Source of the DNA: Chromatiales bacterium
GTDB lineage: Bacteria > Pseudomonadota > Gammaproteobacteria > Steroidobacterales > Woeseiaceae
Direction of reading: 5' to 3'
DNA: 64,000 nucleotides
Assembly (NCBI GenBank): GCA_024679535.1
Contig: JAIBDF010000003.1
Coordinates: forward strand, 1-64,000
Of the stretch, positions 29,902 through 39,397 are shown piece by piece (position 1 is the first letter of the stretch; every line of letters starts with the position of its first letter). A model generated the notes under the pieces. That model saw nothing but the letters and a program-made list of their open reading frames with translations, was not told the DNA's origin and made no database searches. Position numbers and translations under genes: made by a program.

Positions 29902-31887
29902 TTATCCCGCCTTCACCTGCGGTGCTTGGGGCGGCACCGCATTGGATGTTGTGCGCGTCAACGCACCCGCCTGCATCATGTCCGCCGGTAGCGCAAAGCC
30001 CTCGACCGTCTTCCTGAGCTGCGTCGCAAGCTCCGACAGTTTCGAAATCGACGCGGCTGTTGCGCTCGTTGCCCTGCCGGTCTGGTCACCAATTTCCCGC
30101 AAGCGTGTCGTACGCCGCGTGACGTCGGCAGCCGATCCCGCCTGCTGGCGGGCCGAGCTCGAGATGTTCTGTACGAGGCTTGCGATCTGGTTCGACACCT
30201 GCTCGATTTCGTCAAGAGCCGCGCCGGCATTTTCCGCAAGCAATGCACCACCGACAACGTCGGTCGTACTGCGCTCCATCGAGACGACCGCTTCATTAGT
30301 ATCGGTCTGAATCGTGCGCACCAGCACCTCAATCTGCTTGGTCGCATTGGTTGAGCGCTCGGCGAGTCGTTGAACCTCGTCGGCAACCACCGCGAATCCG
30401 CGTCCCGCCTCGCCTGCCATTGATGCCTGGATCGACGCGTTGAGCGCGAGAATGTTGGTTTGCTCGGCGATATCGTTAATCAACTCAACGATGTTGCCAA
30501 TCTCCTGCGAACTCTCACCGAGGCGCTTGATGCGCTTCGATGTCTCCTGAATGGTCTCCCGAATCGCATTCATACCATCGATCGTACGCCGCACAGCTTC
30601 GCCGCCTTTATGCGCCACTTCAACCGAATGGCGAGCAACATCGGACGAACGCTCGGCATTGCCGGACACTTCTTCGATCGACGCGGCCATCGATACGATC
30701 GACTCCGTTGCTGCGTTGATTTCTCTTGCCTGGTTATCGGCCGCTTTCGCCAGATGCGCGGCGGTGTGTTCCGTTTGCTTGGTTGCCGTATCGACCATGA
30801 GGGCCGTCTCGTTGACCGTCGCGACCAGCTTACGCAATTCCTCAATAGCAAAGTTAAAGGAGTCTGCAATCGTGCCGGTAATATCCTCGGTCACTGTCGC
30901 CTCGACAGTCAGGTCACCGTCAGCGAGACTGCCCATCTCGTCGAGCAGCCGCAGAATGGCCTGCTGATTGCGTTCGTTCTGCTCAGCTTGTTCGCGTGCC
31001 TTACGTTCGAAGATTGCGCTTTTGCTGTGCAGCACCTGCAAACCGATAATCAGCAGCAGAGCCAGTCCGACGAGGCCGATCGGGAGCCATGGGATATTGA
31101 GCACGCCCGGCAGCATGCCGCCACGCGAAGAATCGAAAGCGGTTTCAAGCAGCTGGTTCGCGCTCGCCACGAGCTGTGACTGGGTAGCAACCAGTTCGTT
31201 GACCTGACTCAGGTTGGCGCTAATCGTAGCGGACTGATCCTCAAGACTCTCAATACTGCCCAACAGGGGCTCGAGCAGGCTTTCTTGGCCCGCGGCGTTC
31301 AGCGGCCTGAGGTCAAGATTACTGGCACCACCCGCCAGACCGTTCGCAACGTTACGCAGGAAAGCCACGTCCTCGGAAATTGCGGACGCCGCCGTCTCGC
31401 CGCCGGCGGGCAAGGCGGTCGTTGTCTGGCGAATGCGGTCGGCGCGCTGCTGGAACTCCTGCATGATGGCCGTCGCACCGGAGCGGTCCAACAGTCCATT
31501 GGACCCTTCGAGGATCGCCGTCGCGTCCGTCACCGCCTGTCCGGCTGCCGTGCTCACGGCTTCGACTTCTTGCCGTTTCGCCAGCATGGCTGACGCCTGT
31601 GATTCGAGCTGCTGCCAGTCGGCCGAGCGCCCCAACGATACGCCCCTTCTCAGCGAGGCAACTTTCCTGATGCTTGCATCGAGCTGATCGAATGCACCGG
31701 CCTCGCCGTCTAAAGCACGTGCTGCCTGCGATGGAATCGCCTGTGAAAGTGCCGCGAGTTCGGACGCGGACGCGTCGCCGCCATCGAGTGCCTGCAGGTA
31801 GACCAGCGCGCCTGCGACGAGCAGCATGAGCGCGGCCAGTCCGGCAACCAGTTTGAATGTAGACGCATTGTCAGTTTTATTGGCCAT
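29902..31887 (-). CDS. pilJ: Type IV pilus methyl-accepting chemotaxis protein PilJ
   Basis: N-terminal TM helices, HAMP-like region, signalling tip [35 protein letters not shown]. Confidence 0.93.
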   Translation of the reverse strand: MANKTDNASTFKLVAGLAALMLLVAGALVYLQALDGGDASASELAALSQAIPSQAARALDGEAGAFDQLDASIRKVASLRRGVSLGRSADWQQLESQASAMLAKRQEVEAVSTAAGQAVTDATAILEGSNGLLDRSGATAIMQEFQQRADRIRQTTTALPAGGETAASAISEDVAFLRNVANGLAGGASNLDLRPLNAAGQESLLEPLLGSIESLEDQSATISANLSQVNELVATQSQLVASANQLLETAFDSSRGGMLPGVLNIPWLPIGLVGLALLLIIGLQVLHSKSAIFERKAREQAEQNERNQQAILRLLDEMGSLADGDLTVEATVTEDITGTIADSFNFAIEELRKLVATVNETALMVDTATKQTEHTAAHLAKAADNQAREINAATESIVSMAASIEEVSGNAERSSDVARHSVEVAHKGGEAVRRTIDGMNAIRETIQETSKRIKRLGESSQEIGNIVELINDIAEQTNILALNASIQASMAGEAGRGFAVVADEVQRLAERSTNATKQIEVLVRTIQTDTNEAVVSMERSTTDVVGGALLAENAGAALDEIEQVSNQIASLVQNISSSARQQAGSAADVTRRTTRLREIGDQTGRATSATAASISKLSELATQLRKTVEGFALPADMMQAGALTRTTSNAVPPQAPQVKAG

Positions 31888-31902
31888 AATTCCTCAGACC
31901 TT

Positions 31903-32466
31903 CTATTCCGCAGCTGCCTGCAGAAACATATTGCTTTCGACCATGTCGAATAAATTGAAAACGGGCCAGGACTCATCGCCCCGCTGGTAAGTCCCGCCAA
32001 GGAAACGATCACAGCGAACAATGGTTTCCGCAGCCTCGTTTGTGAGCTCATGATCCATGAAGCGACGAAACCCGAGTACTTCATCAACAACGAGGCCGGC
32101 CGGCACTTCACGATGGTTAACCGAAATAACGCGCGTTGTGCGGCGCAACGTCGTTCTGCCGCTGCCCAACAGCAGCTTGACGTCGATCAGCGGTAACAGC
32201 TGACCGCGCAGGTTGGCAATGCCCAGCAACCAGCGGCTTGCACCAGGCACACGTGTCATGGCATCGGGCAGCATCAGAACTTCGCGAACCTGCTCACGAC
32301 TCGCAACAAACCTTTCTTCACCAATACGGAAGCCGACGCCAACCCACTCATCGACCGAGGCGCCCACCCCCTGTCCAGCGTGCACGGCACGACTGCGCCG
32401 CTCGATTTCCTGGAGCAATTCAAACGGTTGCTCGACGAGCGCTGCAAGAGCCCCGGATCCGCTCAT
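31903..32466 (-). CDS. pilI: CheW-like protein PilI
   Basis: GFRIGEERFVASREQVREVLMLPDAMTRVPGASRWLLGIANLRGQLLPLIDV. Confidence 0.9.
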   Translation of the reverse strand: MSGSGALAALVEQPFELLQEIERRSRAVHAGQGVGASVDEWVGVGFRIGEERFVASREQVREVLMLPDAMTRVPGASRWLLGIANLRGQLLPLIDVKLLLGSGRTTLRRTTRVISVNHREVPAGLVVDEVLGFRRFMDHELTNEAAETIVRCDRFLGGTYQRGDESWPVFNLFDMVESNMFLQAAAE

Positions 32467-32832
32467 CTACGCCGCCATCACCGAGTTGATCTTGGCCACC
32501 AGTTCCTTGTCGGCCACCGGTTTGACAAGGTATTCGACCGCGCCCTGCCGCATGCCCCAGATCTTGTCGGTCTCCTGATCCTTGGTGGTGATCATGATGA
32601 CCGGTATGGACTCCGTAGCCGGGTCCTTGGTCAGCTTGCGCGTTGCCTGAAAGCCGTTCATGCCGGGCATGACGACATCCATGAGTATGCAATCCGGGCG
32701 CGCTGTGATGGCTTGCCGAATTCCTTCCTCTCCGCTATCAGCAACCAGCGTGTCGAAACCGGCTCGCTCAAGCATGCTCTGGAACAAGTGAAGTTCCGTT
32801 GGTGAATCGTCAATAATGAGAACGACTGACAT
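32467..32832 (-). CDS. pilH: Response regulator PilH
   Basis: MSVVLIIDDSPTELHLFQSML...CILMDVVMPGMNGFQATRKL receiver domain; synteny. Confidence 0.9.
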   Translation of the reverse strand: MSVVLIIDDSPTELHLFQSMLERAGFDTLVADSGEEGIRQAITARPDCILMDVVMPGMNGFQATRKLTKDPATESIPVIMITTKDQETDKIWGMRQGAVEYLVKPVADKELVAKINSVMAA

Positions 32833-32842
32833 GCTGTAGTCC

Positions 32843-33235
32843 TTAGTTAATCTGGTTGGATATTGCACCAAGCAGTTCATCTTTCGTGAACGGCTTGGTG
32901 AGATACTGTTCGGAGCCCACAATGCGGCCGCGTGCTCGGTCAAACAGACCGTCTTTGGAGGACAGCATGATAACCGGCGTCTCGCGAAAAGTTTTGTTGT
33001 GTTTGATCAGCGAGCACGTTTCGTAGCCGTCGAGCCGCGGCATCATGATGTCCACGAAGATCAGGTCAGGCTGATGATCTGCAATCTTCGAAAGCGCATC
33101 GAATCCGTCAATGGCCGTGAATACCTGGCAACCCTCCTTGGATAGCAAGGTTTCGGCGGTTCGGCGAATGGTTTTACTGTCGTCTATTACAAGAATCTTG
33201 AGCCCATTTAAGGACCTTGACGCGTTACTGGACAC
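32843..33235 (-). CDS. pilG: Response regulator PilG
   Basis: LKILVIDDSKTIRRTAETLLSKEGCQV...LIFVDIMMPRLDGYE receiver domain; synteny with gshB. Confidence 0.92.
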   Translation of the reverse strand: MSSNASRSLNGLKILVIDDSKTIRRTAETLLSKEGCQVFTAIDGFDALSKIADHQPDLIFVDIMMPRLDGYETCSLIKHNKTFRETPVIMLSSKDGLFDRARGRIVGSEQYLTKPFTKDELLGAISNQIN

Positions 33236-33394
33236 CGAATTTCCCCACGTTGAAAACCGACTTTTACCATATTGACATAACTCCCGCTACGACGCCCGCC
33301 GCGTTGCGCAAAATCTCGTGAATTCGGGCGCTTACGCGCGATTTCGCTGTATAGTGGTTCGCCCCGAAGCAGAACCGCGGAATATCGGCGAAAG

Positions 33395-34351
33395 ATGGCA
33401 GAAAAACCCCTGAAAATCGGTATCGTAATGGACCCGATTGGTTCGATAACCCCTTACAAAGACTCGTCGCTTGCCATGCTGCTGGAAGCTGAGCGCCGCA
33501 ACGCCGAAATTCATTATTTCGAACAAAAGGATGTCAGGTTACTGTCGGGCAAGGCGCTGGGGCGGTCCACACTTCTGCATGTTCGCGACAATCACGACGA
33601 CTGGTATGAGTTTGGCGACCGTCAGGAAATCGAACTGGGCGAACTCGACGCGATTTTGATGCGCAAGGATCCGCCGTTTGACATGGAGTATGTCTACACG
33701 ACCTACATTCTCGATCGTGCCCAGCGAGATGACACACTGATCGTCAACGCGCCCCAGGCGCTCCGCGACATGAATGAGAAGGCCTATACGGCCTGGTTTC
33801 CGCAATGCACGCCAACGACATTGATCACGCGCTCGATGGACGACATGAAAGCGTTTCTCGCCGAGCATGGCCGCGTAGTGGCAAAACCACTCGACGGCAT
33901 GGGTGGCCGCTCAATCTTTGTCGTCAAGAAGGGTGACAAGAACGCCAATGTCATTTTCGAGACGCTCACTGACTACGGCAGGAATTTCGCCATGGCGCAG
34001 GTGTATATCCCGGAAATTACCGCGGGAGACAAACGCATCCTGCTCATCGAAGGCAAGCCCGTCCCCTACGCGCTGGCCCGCATTCCGACTGGCGACGACA
34101 ATCGCGGCAATATGGTCGCCGGGGCGGTCGCGAAAGGGCAGGAAATGTCGAAACGCGACTTCGAAATCTGCGAGCAGGTCGGCCCTGCTCTGCGTGACGC
34201 GGGCGTCCTGTTCGCCGGTATCGACGTCATCGGCGACTACCTGACCGAGGTCAACGTCACCAGCCCCACGGGCATCAGGGAACTCGACCAGCAGTTCGAC
34301 CTGAATATTGCAGGCCTGATGTTCGACGCGATCCAGGCCAGACTTCCGTAA
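33395..34351 (+). CDS. gshB: Glutathione synthetase
   Basis: MDPIGSITPYKDSSLAMLLEA; VVAKPLDGMGGRSIF; DYLTEVNVTSPTGIRELD. Confidence 0.97.
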   Translation: MAEKPLKIGIVMDPIGSITPYKDSSLAMLLEAERRNAEIHYFEQKDVRLLSGKALGRSTLLHVRDNHDDWYEFGDRQEIELGELDAILMRKDPPFDMEYVYTTYILDRAQRDDTLIVNAPQALRDMNEKAYTAWFPQCTPTTLITRSMDDMKAFLAEHGRVVAKPLDGMGGRSIFVVKKGDKNANVIFETLTDYGRNFAMAQVYIPEITAGDKRILLIEGKPVPYALARIPTGDDNRGNMVAGAVAKGQEMSKRDFEICEQVGPALRDAGVLFAGIDVIGDYLTEVNVTSPTGIRELDQQFDLNIAGLMFDAIQARLP

Positions 34352-34426
34352 CAACCAAAAGGGGACAGTCACCTTTTCCAAAAGGGGACAGTCACCTTTG
34401 CTCAAAGGTGACTGTCCCCTGGTTGG
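34352..34426. repeat. GGGGACAGTCACC repeat cluster (two direct copies plus one inverted copy; BIME-like)
   Basis: AAAAGGGGACAGTCACCTTTT (34357-34377), AAAAGGGGACAGTCACCTTT (34380-34399), inverted AAAGGTGACTGTCCCCT (34404-34420), flanked by CAACC...GGTTG. Confidence 0.9.
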
Positions 34427-34480
34427 ATGTGATCCAATCCCTTGTTTATGTAAGAGAAATGGCGGAATATTCGCGCGAAT

Positions 34481-35386
34481 ATGGCGAATCCAGCAGTTAT
34501 TGTAGACCCTCTCGATGAACTACGGCTTGTGGCCCCGGTTATTCCGGACCGACTGCCCGCCATGCTGTTCCTGGCTGCGCTCGTCCACGGCATCCTGATC
34601 ATCGGCGTGACGTTTAATGCGGCATTAACGGATCAGTTTGCCGATGCGATCTCGCTTGAGGTCACGATCGTCGCGGCACCGGATCAGCAAATCGATCGGC
34701 CCGATGAGGCAGCCTACCTCGCGCAGTCCAGTCAGAAGGGCGGCGGCAATATCACCGACCAGATCCGGCCGTCCGCACCCCTGGAAAGCGCTTTACCAGC
34801 CGACAACGAGGGCATCGAGGACGGCACCGCGCTGAGCGACGCCAAAGTTCACGAGCGGTCTGCCGACGATGTACTGGCATCCAAGAACGCGAGTGACCGG
34901 CAGGTACCCATCGACCCACGAACGGATCCACAGGCACAGGACAGCGTCGCCATAGCGATGGAAGCCGGAAGCGAAATCACGCTGCCCTTGCCGCAGGAAG
35001 ACAAAGCGAGCTTTCTCCTGACCGACGACGACCCGCAGCAACTCATCATCTCCGCCGACACACGCGAATCCGTCGCGGCGGCCTATCTCGATTCCTGGAA
35101 GCGCCGCATCGAGGCAGTTGGCGCCGCGTACCTGCCTGAACTGGGCCTGCTGGAAAACCTGACCGGCAGCCCAACCCTGCTGGTACGTATCAACGAAAGC
35201 GGCGACCTGATTGAGGCCACGGTCAGCAAATCCAGCGGCTCCGCGATTCTGGACCTCGCCTCGGTCGACATCATCCAGCGTGCATCGCCATTCGATGAAT
35301 TCCCGGCACCAATGGCGAGCGAATACGAGACGGTCGCGTTCGAATACAAGTTCCTGTTCACCGAGCAACTTGTGCAGGGCGACTGA
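34481..35386 (+). CDS. Energy transducer TonB-family protein (TonB3-like by synteny)
   Basis: N-terminal TM; C-terminal YLDSWKRRIEAVGAAYLPE...LLVRINESGDLIEATVSKSSGSAILDLASVDIIQRASPF. Confidence 0.85.
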   Translation: MANPAVIVDPLDELRLVAPVIPDRLPAMLFLAALVHGILIIGVTFNAALTDQFADAISLEVTIVAAPDQQIDRPDEAAYLAQSSQKGGGNITDQIRPSAPLESALPADNEGIEDGTALSDAKVHERSADDVLASKNASDRQVPIDPRTDPQAQDSVAIAMEAGSEITLPLPQEDKASFLLTDDDPQQLIISADTRESVAAAYLDSWKRRIEAVGAAYLPELGLLENLTGSPTLLVRINESGDLIEATVSKSSGSAILDLASVDIIQRASPFDEFPAPMASEYETVAFEYKFLFTEQLVQGD

Positions 35387-35404
35387 TCAGCAGATACTGT
35401 CTCT

Positions 35405-35968
35405 ATGCAAACGGACGGTTCTCTTACAAATCAGCTACTTATCGCCATGCCGGGCATGCTGGACCCCAATTTCAGCACCACGGTCACTCTTATTTGTGAA
35501 CATAATGATGATGGTGCGCTTGGCATCGTCATTAATCGTCCTACGACCCTGAAGCTCGGCGGCCTGTTCGAGCAGCTCGCAGTCGATGACCCCGATACCG
35601 GAGCAGCCGGCAGCCCGGTGCTGTCAGGTGGTCCTATCGGCATAGAGCGCGGTTTTGTGCTGCACGGCCCTGAGCGAAGCTACGAAAATACGCTCGCCGT
35701 ATCGGAGAGTATCTGCCTGACGCTGTCACGCGACATTATCGATGCGATGGCCACTGGCGAAGGCCCGAAACAATCGCTGGTGGCGCTCGGCTACGCGGGC
35801 TGGCAGGCCGGGCAACTTGAAGACGAATTGCTCGCGAATTCCTGGCTGAATGTCCCGGCGACGGCCGAAATCGTCTTCGACACCCCGTTTCAGGACCGCT
35901 GGAACTCAGCAGCTCGCACCCTGGGCATCGACATCGCCCGCATGTCACCGGACGTCGGACACGCCTGA
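35405..35968 (+). CDS. yqgE: YqgE/AlgH family protein
   Basis: LLIAMPGMLDPNFSTTVTLICEHNDDGALGIVINRPT; SGGPIGIERGFVLH. Confidence 0.96.
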   Translation: MQTDGSLTNQLLIAMPGMLDPNFSTTVTLICEHNDDGALGIVINRPTTLKLGGLFEQLAVDDPDTGAAGSPVLSGGPIGIERGFVLHGPERSYENTLAVSESICLTLSRDIIDAMATGEGPKQSLVALGYAGWQAGQLEDELLANSWLNVPATAEIVFDTPFQDRWNSAARTLGIDIARMSPDVGHA

Positions 35969-35969
35969 G

Positions 35970-36395
35970 TTGTCCCAAGCTCGCACGATTCTCGCGTTTG
36001 ATTTCGGATTGCGACGCATTGGCGTCGCGGTCGGACAGGACGTTACGGGCTCGGCCAGCCCTCTGGGTGTTGTCGACAATCGGGAAACCGGTGTCGATTT
36101 CGATGGCGTCGCGGCACTCATCGATGAGTGGCGTCCGACGTTGCTGGTGGTGGGCATGCCGGCACATGCCGACGGTTCGCCGAGCGATATTCAGGAGTAC
36201 GTCGATGCCTTCATCAGCGATCTCGAGCACTTTGGCGTGCCGATCGATACCGTTGACGAACGGCATACATCGGTGGAGGCAGAGCGGGTACTCAAGAACG
36301 CCCGCTCGGCTGGAACACGAGGCCGCATCTCGAAGGAGATGATTGATAGCGCCGCAGCCGTATTTATCGCTGAAAGATATCTGGCAAGCGAGTAA
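35970..36395 (+). CDS. yqgF: Holliday junction resolvase-like YqgF/RuvX
   Basis: ILAFDFGLRRIGVAVGQDVTGSASPL; VGMPAHADGSPS; DERHTSVEAE. TTG start inferred. Confidence 0.95.
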   Translation: MSQARTILAFDFGLRRIGVAVGQDVTGSASPLGVVDNRETGVDFDGVAALIDEWRPTLLVVGMPAHADGSPSDIQEYVDAFISDLEHFGVPIDTVDERHTSVEAERVLKNARSAGTRGRISKEMIDSAAAVFIAERYLASE

Positions 36396-36407
36396 AATGC
36401 CGCCGCG

Positions 36408-37406
36408 ATGAACGCGGATCCTACAGAATCACTCGAAAACGAGGCGTCACTGCAGCTCGACGCAAACGGTCGCCTGCGGCACTTGCTGACCCTCGACGGT
36501 CTGGACAAGACCCTGTTGACTGACATACTCGACGATGCCCAAGGCTACCTGACCGAGCCCGGCGTGCTGCCCGCAAGCAGCCAGTCACTCGCAGGACGCT
36601 CGGTCGCAAACCTGTTCTTTGAGGCCAGCACCCGCACACGGGCATCGTTTGATCTTGCTGGCAAGCGCCTCGGCGCTGACGTGCTCAATCTCGACGTCAA
36701 CACCTCATCGCGCAAGAAAGGCGAGAGCATTCTCGACACGATCTACACGCTCGAAGCCATGCATGTCGACATCATGGTTGTGCGCGATGCCAGCGCAGGC
36801 GTGCCCGCCTACATCGCACGGCACGTGTTACCGCACGTCAGCATTCTAAATGCCGGCGAATCGGACGTATCACACCCGACGCAGGGTCTGCTCGACGTAT
36901 TGACAATGCGCCAGCACAAAGGAGCGTTTGAGAACCTGGTCGTCGCGATCGTGGGAGACATCAGCCACTCGCGCGTCGCGATGTCAGCGGCACATGCGCT
37001 TACAACACTCGGGATTGGCGAGCTGCGCCTGATCTCACCGCCCGTGCTCGCCCCGGATCAGAGCAGGGTTCCCGGCGCTCGTCTTCTTCACGACCTCGCC
37101 GAAGGGCTTGCTGATGCGGACGTTGTTATGGCACTGCGCATCCAGCGCGAGCGCATCGGCAATCTCGACGGCATCCCGGGCATCGACGAATATTTTGCGA
37201 ACTTTGGCATTAGTCGCGAAAGCATGAAACTGGCAAAGCCGGATGCCATCGTGATGCACCCGGGCCCAATGAACCGCGGTATTGAAATTGAAAGTGCGCT
37301 CGCCGATGGGCCGCAGTCAGTTATCACCCAACAGGTTACCAACGGCGTCGCCGTGCGCATGGCCGTACTCGACCGCGTTGGCAAGACCATGGCAGCGCGT
37401 TTGTGA
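36408..37406 (+). CDS. pyrB: Aspartate carbamoyltransferase catalytic subunit
   Basis: NLFFEASTRTRASFDLAGKRLGADVLN; HPTQGLLDVLTM; HPGPMNRGIEIE. Confidence 0.97.
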   Translation: MNADPTESLENEASLQLDANGRLRHLLTLDGLDKTLLTDILDDAQGYLTEPGVLPASSQSLAGRSVANLFFEASTRTRASFDLAGKRLGADVLNLDVNTSSRKKGESILDTIYTLEAMHVDIMVVRDASAGVPAYIARHVLPHVSILNAGESDVSHPTQGLLDVLTMRQHKGAFENLVVAIVGDISHSRVAMSAAHALTTLGIGELRLISPPVLAPDQSRVPGARLLHDLAEGLADADVVMALRIQRERIGNLDGIPGIDEYFANFGISRESMKLAKPDAIVMHPGPMNRGIEIESALADGPQSVITQQVTNGVAVRMAVLDRVGKTMAARL

Positions 37407-37407
37407 C

Positions 37408-38301
37408 ATGGCACTAAACGCCGTTCAGAAGAAAGCGCAGCAAAACCGGAATACGATCTTCGTCGAAGATGGAGAAATCCTCTCGGTCAGCGAATTTGCG
37501 GGCGACCAGTTCATCATGCGAATTCGCGCGCCAAAGTGCGCCGCTGCTGCGGAACCGGGCAGTTTCGTGCACATCACCTGCGACACATCGCTGCCGATGC
37601 GCAGGCCGCTGTCGATTATGCGCGTTGGTGACGACTGGATAGAAATTCTCTACAAGATTGTCGGCCAGGGACTGCGCCTCCTATCGCAAAAAACAGTGGG
37701 CACTGCAGTCAGTGTGCTTGGCCCCATCGGCCAGCCGTTTCGCATATCGCAGGAACGTCCCAACACGCTGTTGATCGGCGGCGGCGTCGGTATCCCACCC
37801 ATGATTTTCATTGCAGACTGGCTGCGCCGGGACGCTCGCAAGTGGCAACCGTTCGCCATTCTGGGTTCTGAAATTCCCTTCCCCTTCGACCTGCAACAGT
37901 CGTCTATCGCTATCAACGGCATTGATGATGATGTATCAAGCACGATGCCATTGCTCGAGAGCTGGGGTACGCCCACGCGACTGACCAGTTTGCAGGGTTA
38001 CGAAGGGTGCCATAAAGGCTACGTAACCGATCTCGCCGACCGCTGGCTATCGACACTCGGCGCCGATGAACTCGCGAAAGTCGAAGTGTTCGCCTGCGGC
38101 CCGACGCCCATGCTCAAGGCGGTTGCCGAGCTCGCGACGCGCTACGGTCTTCCCTGCCAGGTTTCCCTTGAGGAGTTCATGGCCTGCGCCGTCGGCGGCT
38201 GCGCCGGGTGTGCGGTTGAAATCAACACGCCCGAGGGCGCCGCGATGAAGCGCGTTTGTGTGGACGGACCCGTATTTGATGCGGCGACTGTCGCCTGGTA
38301 G
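37408..38301 (+). CDS. Dihydroorotate dehydrogenase electron-transfer subunit-like flavoprotein (PyrK-like)
   Basis: FAD/NAD-binding region (RRPLSIMRV, LLIGGGVGIPPM) and C-terminal [2Fe-2S] motif CAVGGCAGC...C. Confidence 0.88.
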   Translation: MALNAVQKKAQQNRNTIFVEDGEILSVSEFAGDQFIMRIRAPKCAAAAEPGSFVHITCDTSLPMRRPLSIMRVGDDWIEILYKIVGQGLRLLSQKTVGTAVSVLGPIGQPFRISQERPNTLLIGGGVGIPPMIFIADWLRRDARKWQPFAILGSEIPFPFDLQQSSIAINGIDDDVSSTMPLLESWGTPTRLTSLQGYEGCHKGYVTDLADRWLSTLGADELAKVEVFACGPTPMLKAVAELATRYGLPCQVSLEEFMACAVGGCAGCAVEINTPEGAAMKRVCVDGPVFDAATVAW

Positions 38302-38318
38302 TCGCGCTGCGGTCAGCG

Positions 38319-39377
38319 CTATCCGCCGAAGTTGATCTTCGCTTCGAGGTTCGAACGCGAGTCGGCGTGTGACATGGCCTCTTCCAGCGTGATCGTGCCG
38401 TCTTTGTAAAGCTGCAGCAACGCGTCATCGAAATTCTGCATACCCGCCTCGCCCGATTCCTTATGGGCTTCCTTCACGGCCGAAATATCGCCCTTCAGAA
38501 TAAGGTCCTTGATGTGTGGCGTATTGAGCATGAGCTCCACGGCCGCGACGCGCTTGCCGTTGCGGGCCCGCACGAGGCGTTGCGAGAGAATGGCTCGCAG
38601 GTAATGCGCCATATCCATGAAGACCTGGGAATGCTGTTCCTGCGGAAACAGGTTGATGATCCGATCAAGCGTTTCCGCTGAATTATTCGAGTGAACGGTG
38701 GCGAGCACAAGGTGACCTGTACCGGCCATATCAAGTGCGGCCCGCATTGATTCGGTGTCACGAATCTCGCCGATCTGTACAACATCAGGCGCCGCACGCA
38801 CGGCACTCTTTAGCGCCCTTGCATACGACATGGTGTCCAGTCCGACTTCGCGCTGATTGATGATGGACTGCTTATTTGGGTGCAGAAATTCAATCGGATC
38901 CTCGATCGTGAGGATGTGCGACGAGGTCTTCTCATTGCGATGGTTGATCATCGCCGCCAACGTCGTTGACTTTCCGGCGCCGGTGGCGCCCACCATGAGA
39001 ATCAGGCCACGACGCAGCATGACCAGTTCCTTCAGCTGCTGCGGCATGCCAAGCTCATCGAGACTCGGCAATTCGTTGGTGATGTATCGCAATACCATCG
39101 CGACATTGCCGCGCTGGTGGAAAACGTTGACACGAAACCGGCCAAGGCCTTCTTCCGACAGGGCGAAATCAATTTCCAGCTCGCGCGTGAAGTACTCCAT
39201 CTGCTCCGCGTCCATAAGCTCCAGCGCCGCCTGTTTGACCATCTTCGGCGTCATTTCGAGCTTGTTAACTGGCATGATCTTGCCTTCGATCTTGATCTTG
39301 GCAGGCGCAAACGGCGTAAAGAAAAGGTCCGAGGCCTTCTTCTCTACCATCAACTTGAACAGCGGTTTTACATTCAT
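38319..39377 (-). CDS. PilT/PilU-family ATPase (third paralogue)
   Basis: Walker A GATGAGKSTT, LTIEDPIEFLH, GEIRDTESM, HLVLATVHSNNSAETLDR. Confidence 0.93.
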   Translation of the reverse strand: MNVKPLFKLMVEKKASDLFFTPFAPAKIKIEGKIMPVNKLEMTPKMVKQAALELMDAEQMEYFTRELEIDFALSEEGLGRFRVNVFHQRGNVAMVLRYITNELPSLDELGMPQQLKELVMLRRGLILMVGATGAGKSTTLAAMINHRNEKTSSHILTIEDPIEFLHPNKQSIINQREVGLDTMSYARALKSAVRAAPDVVQIGEIRDTESMRAALDMAGTGHLVLATVHSNNSAETLDRIINLFPQEQHSQVFMDMAHYLRAILSQRLVRARNGKRVAAVELMLNTPHIKDLILKGDISAVKEAHKESGEAGMQNFDDALLQLYKDGTITLEEAMSHADSRSNLEAKINFGG

Positions 39378-39397
39378 TAGCGAGTGCTTCCTTGCGC

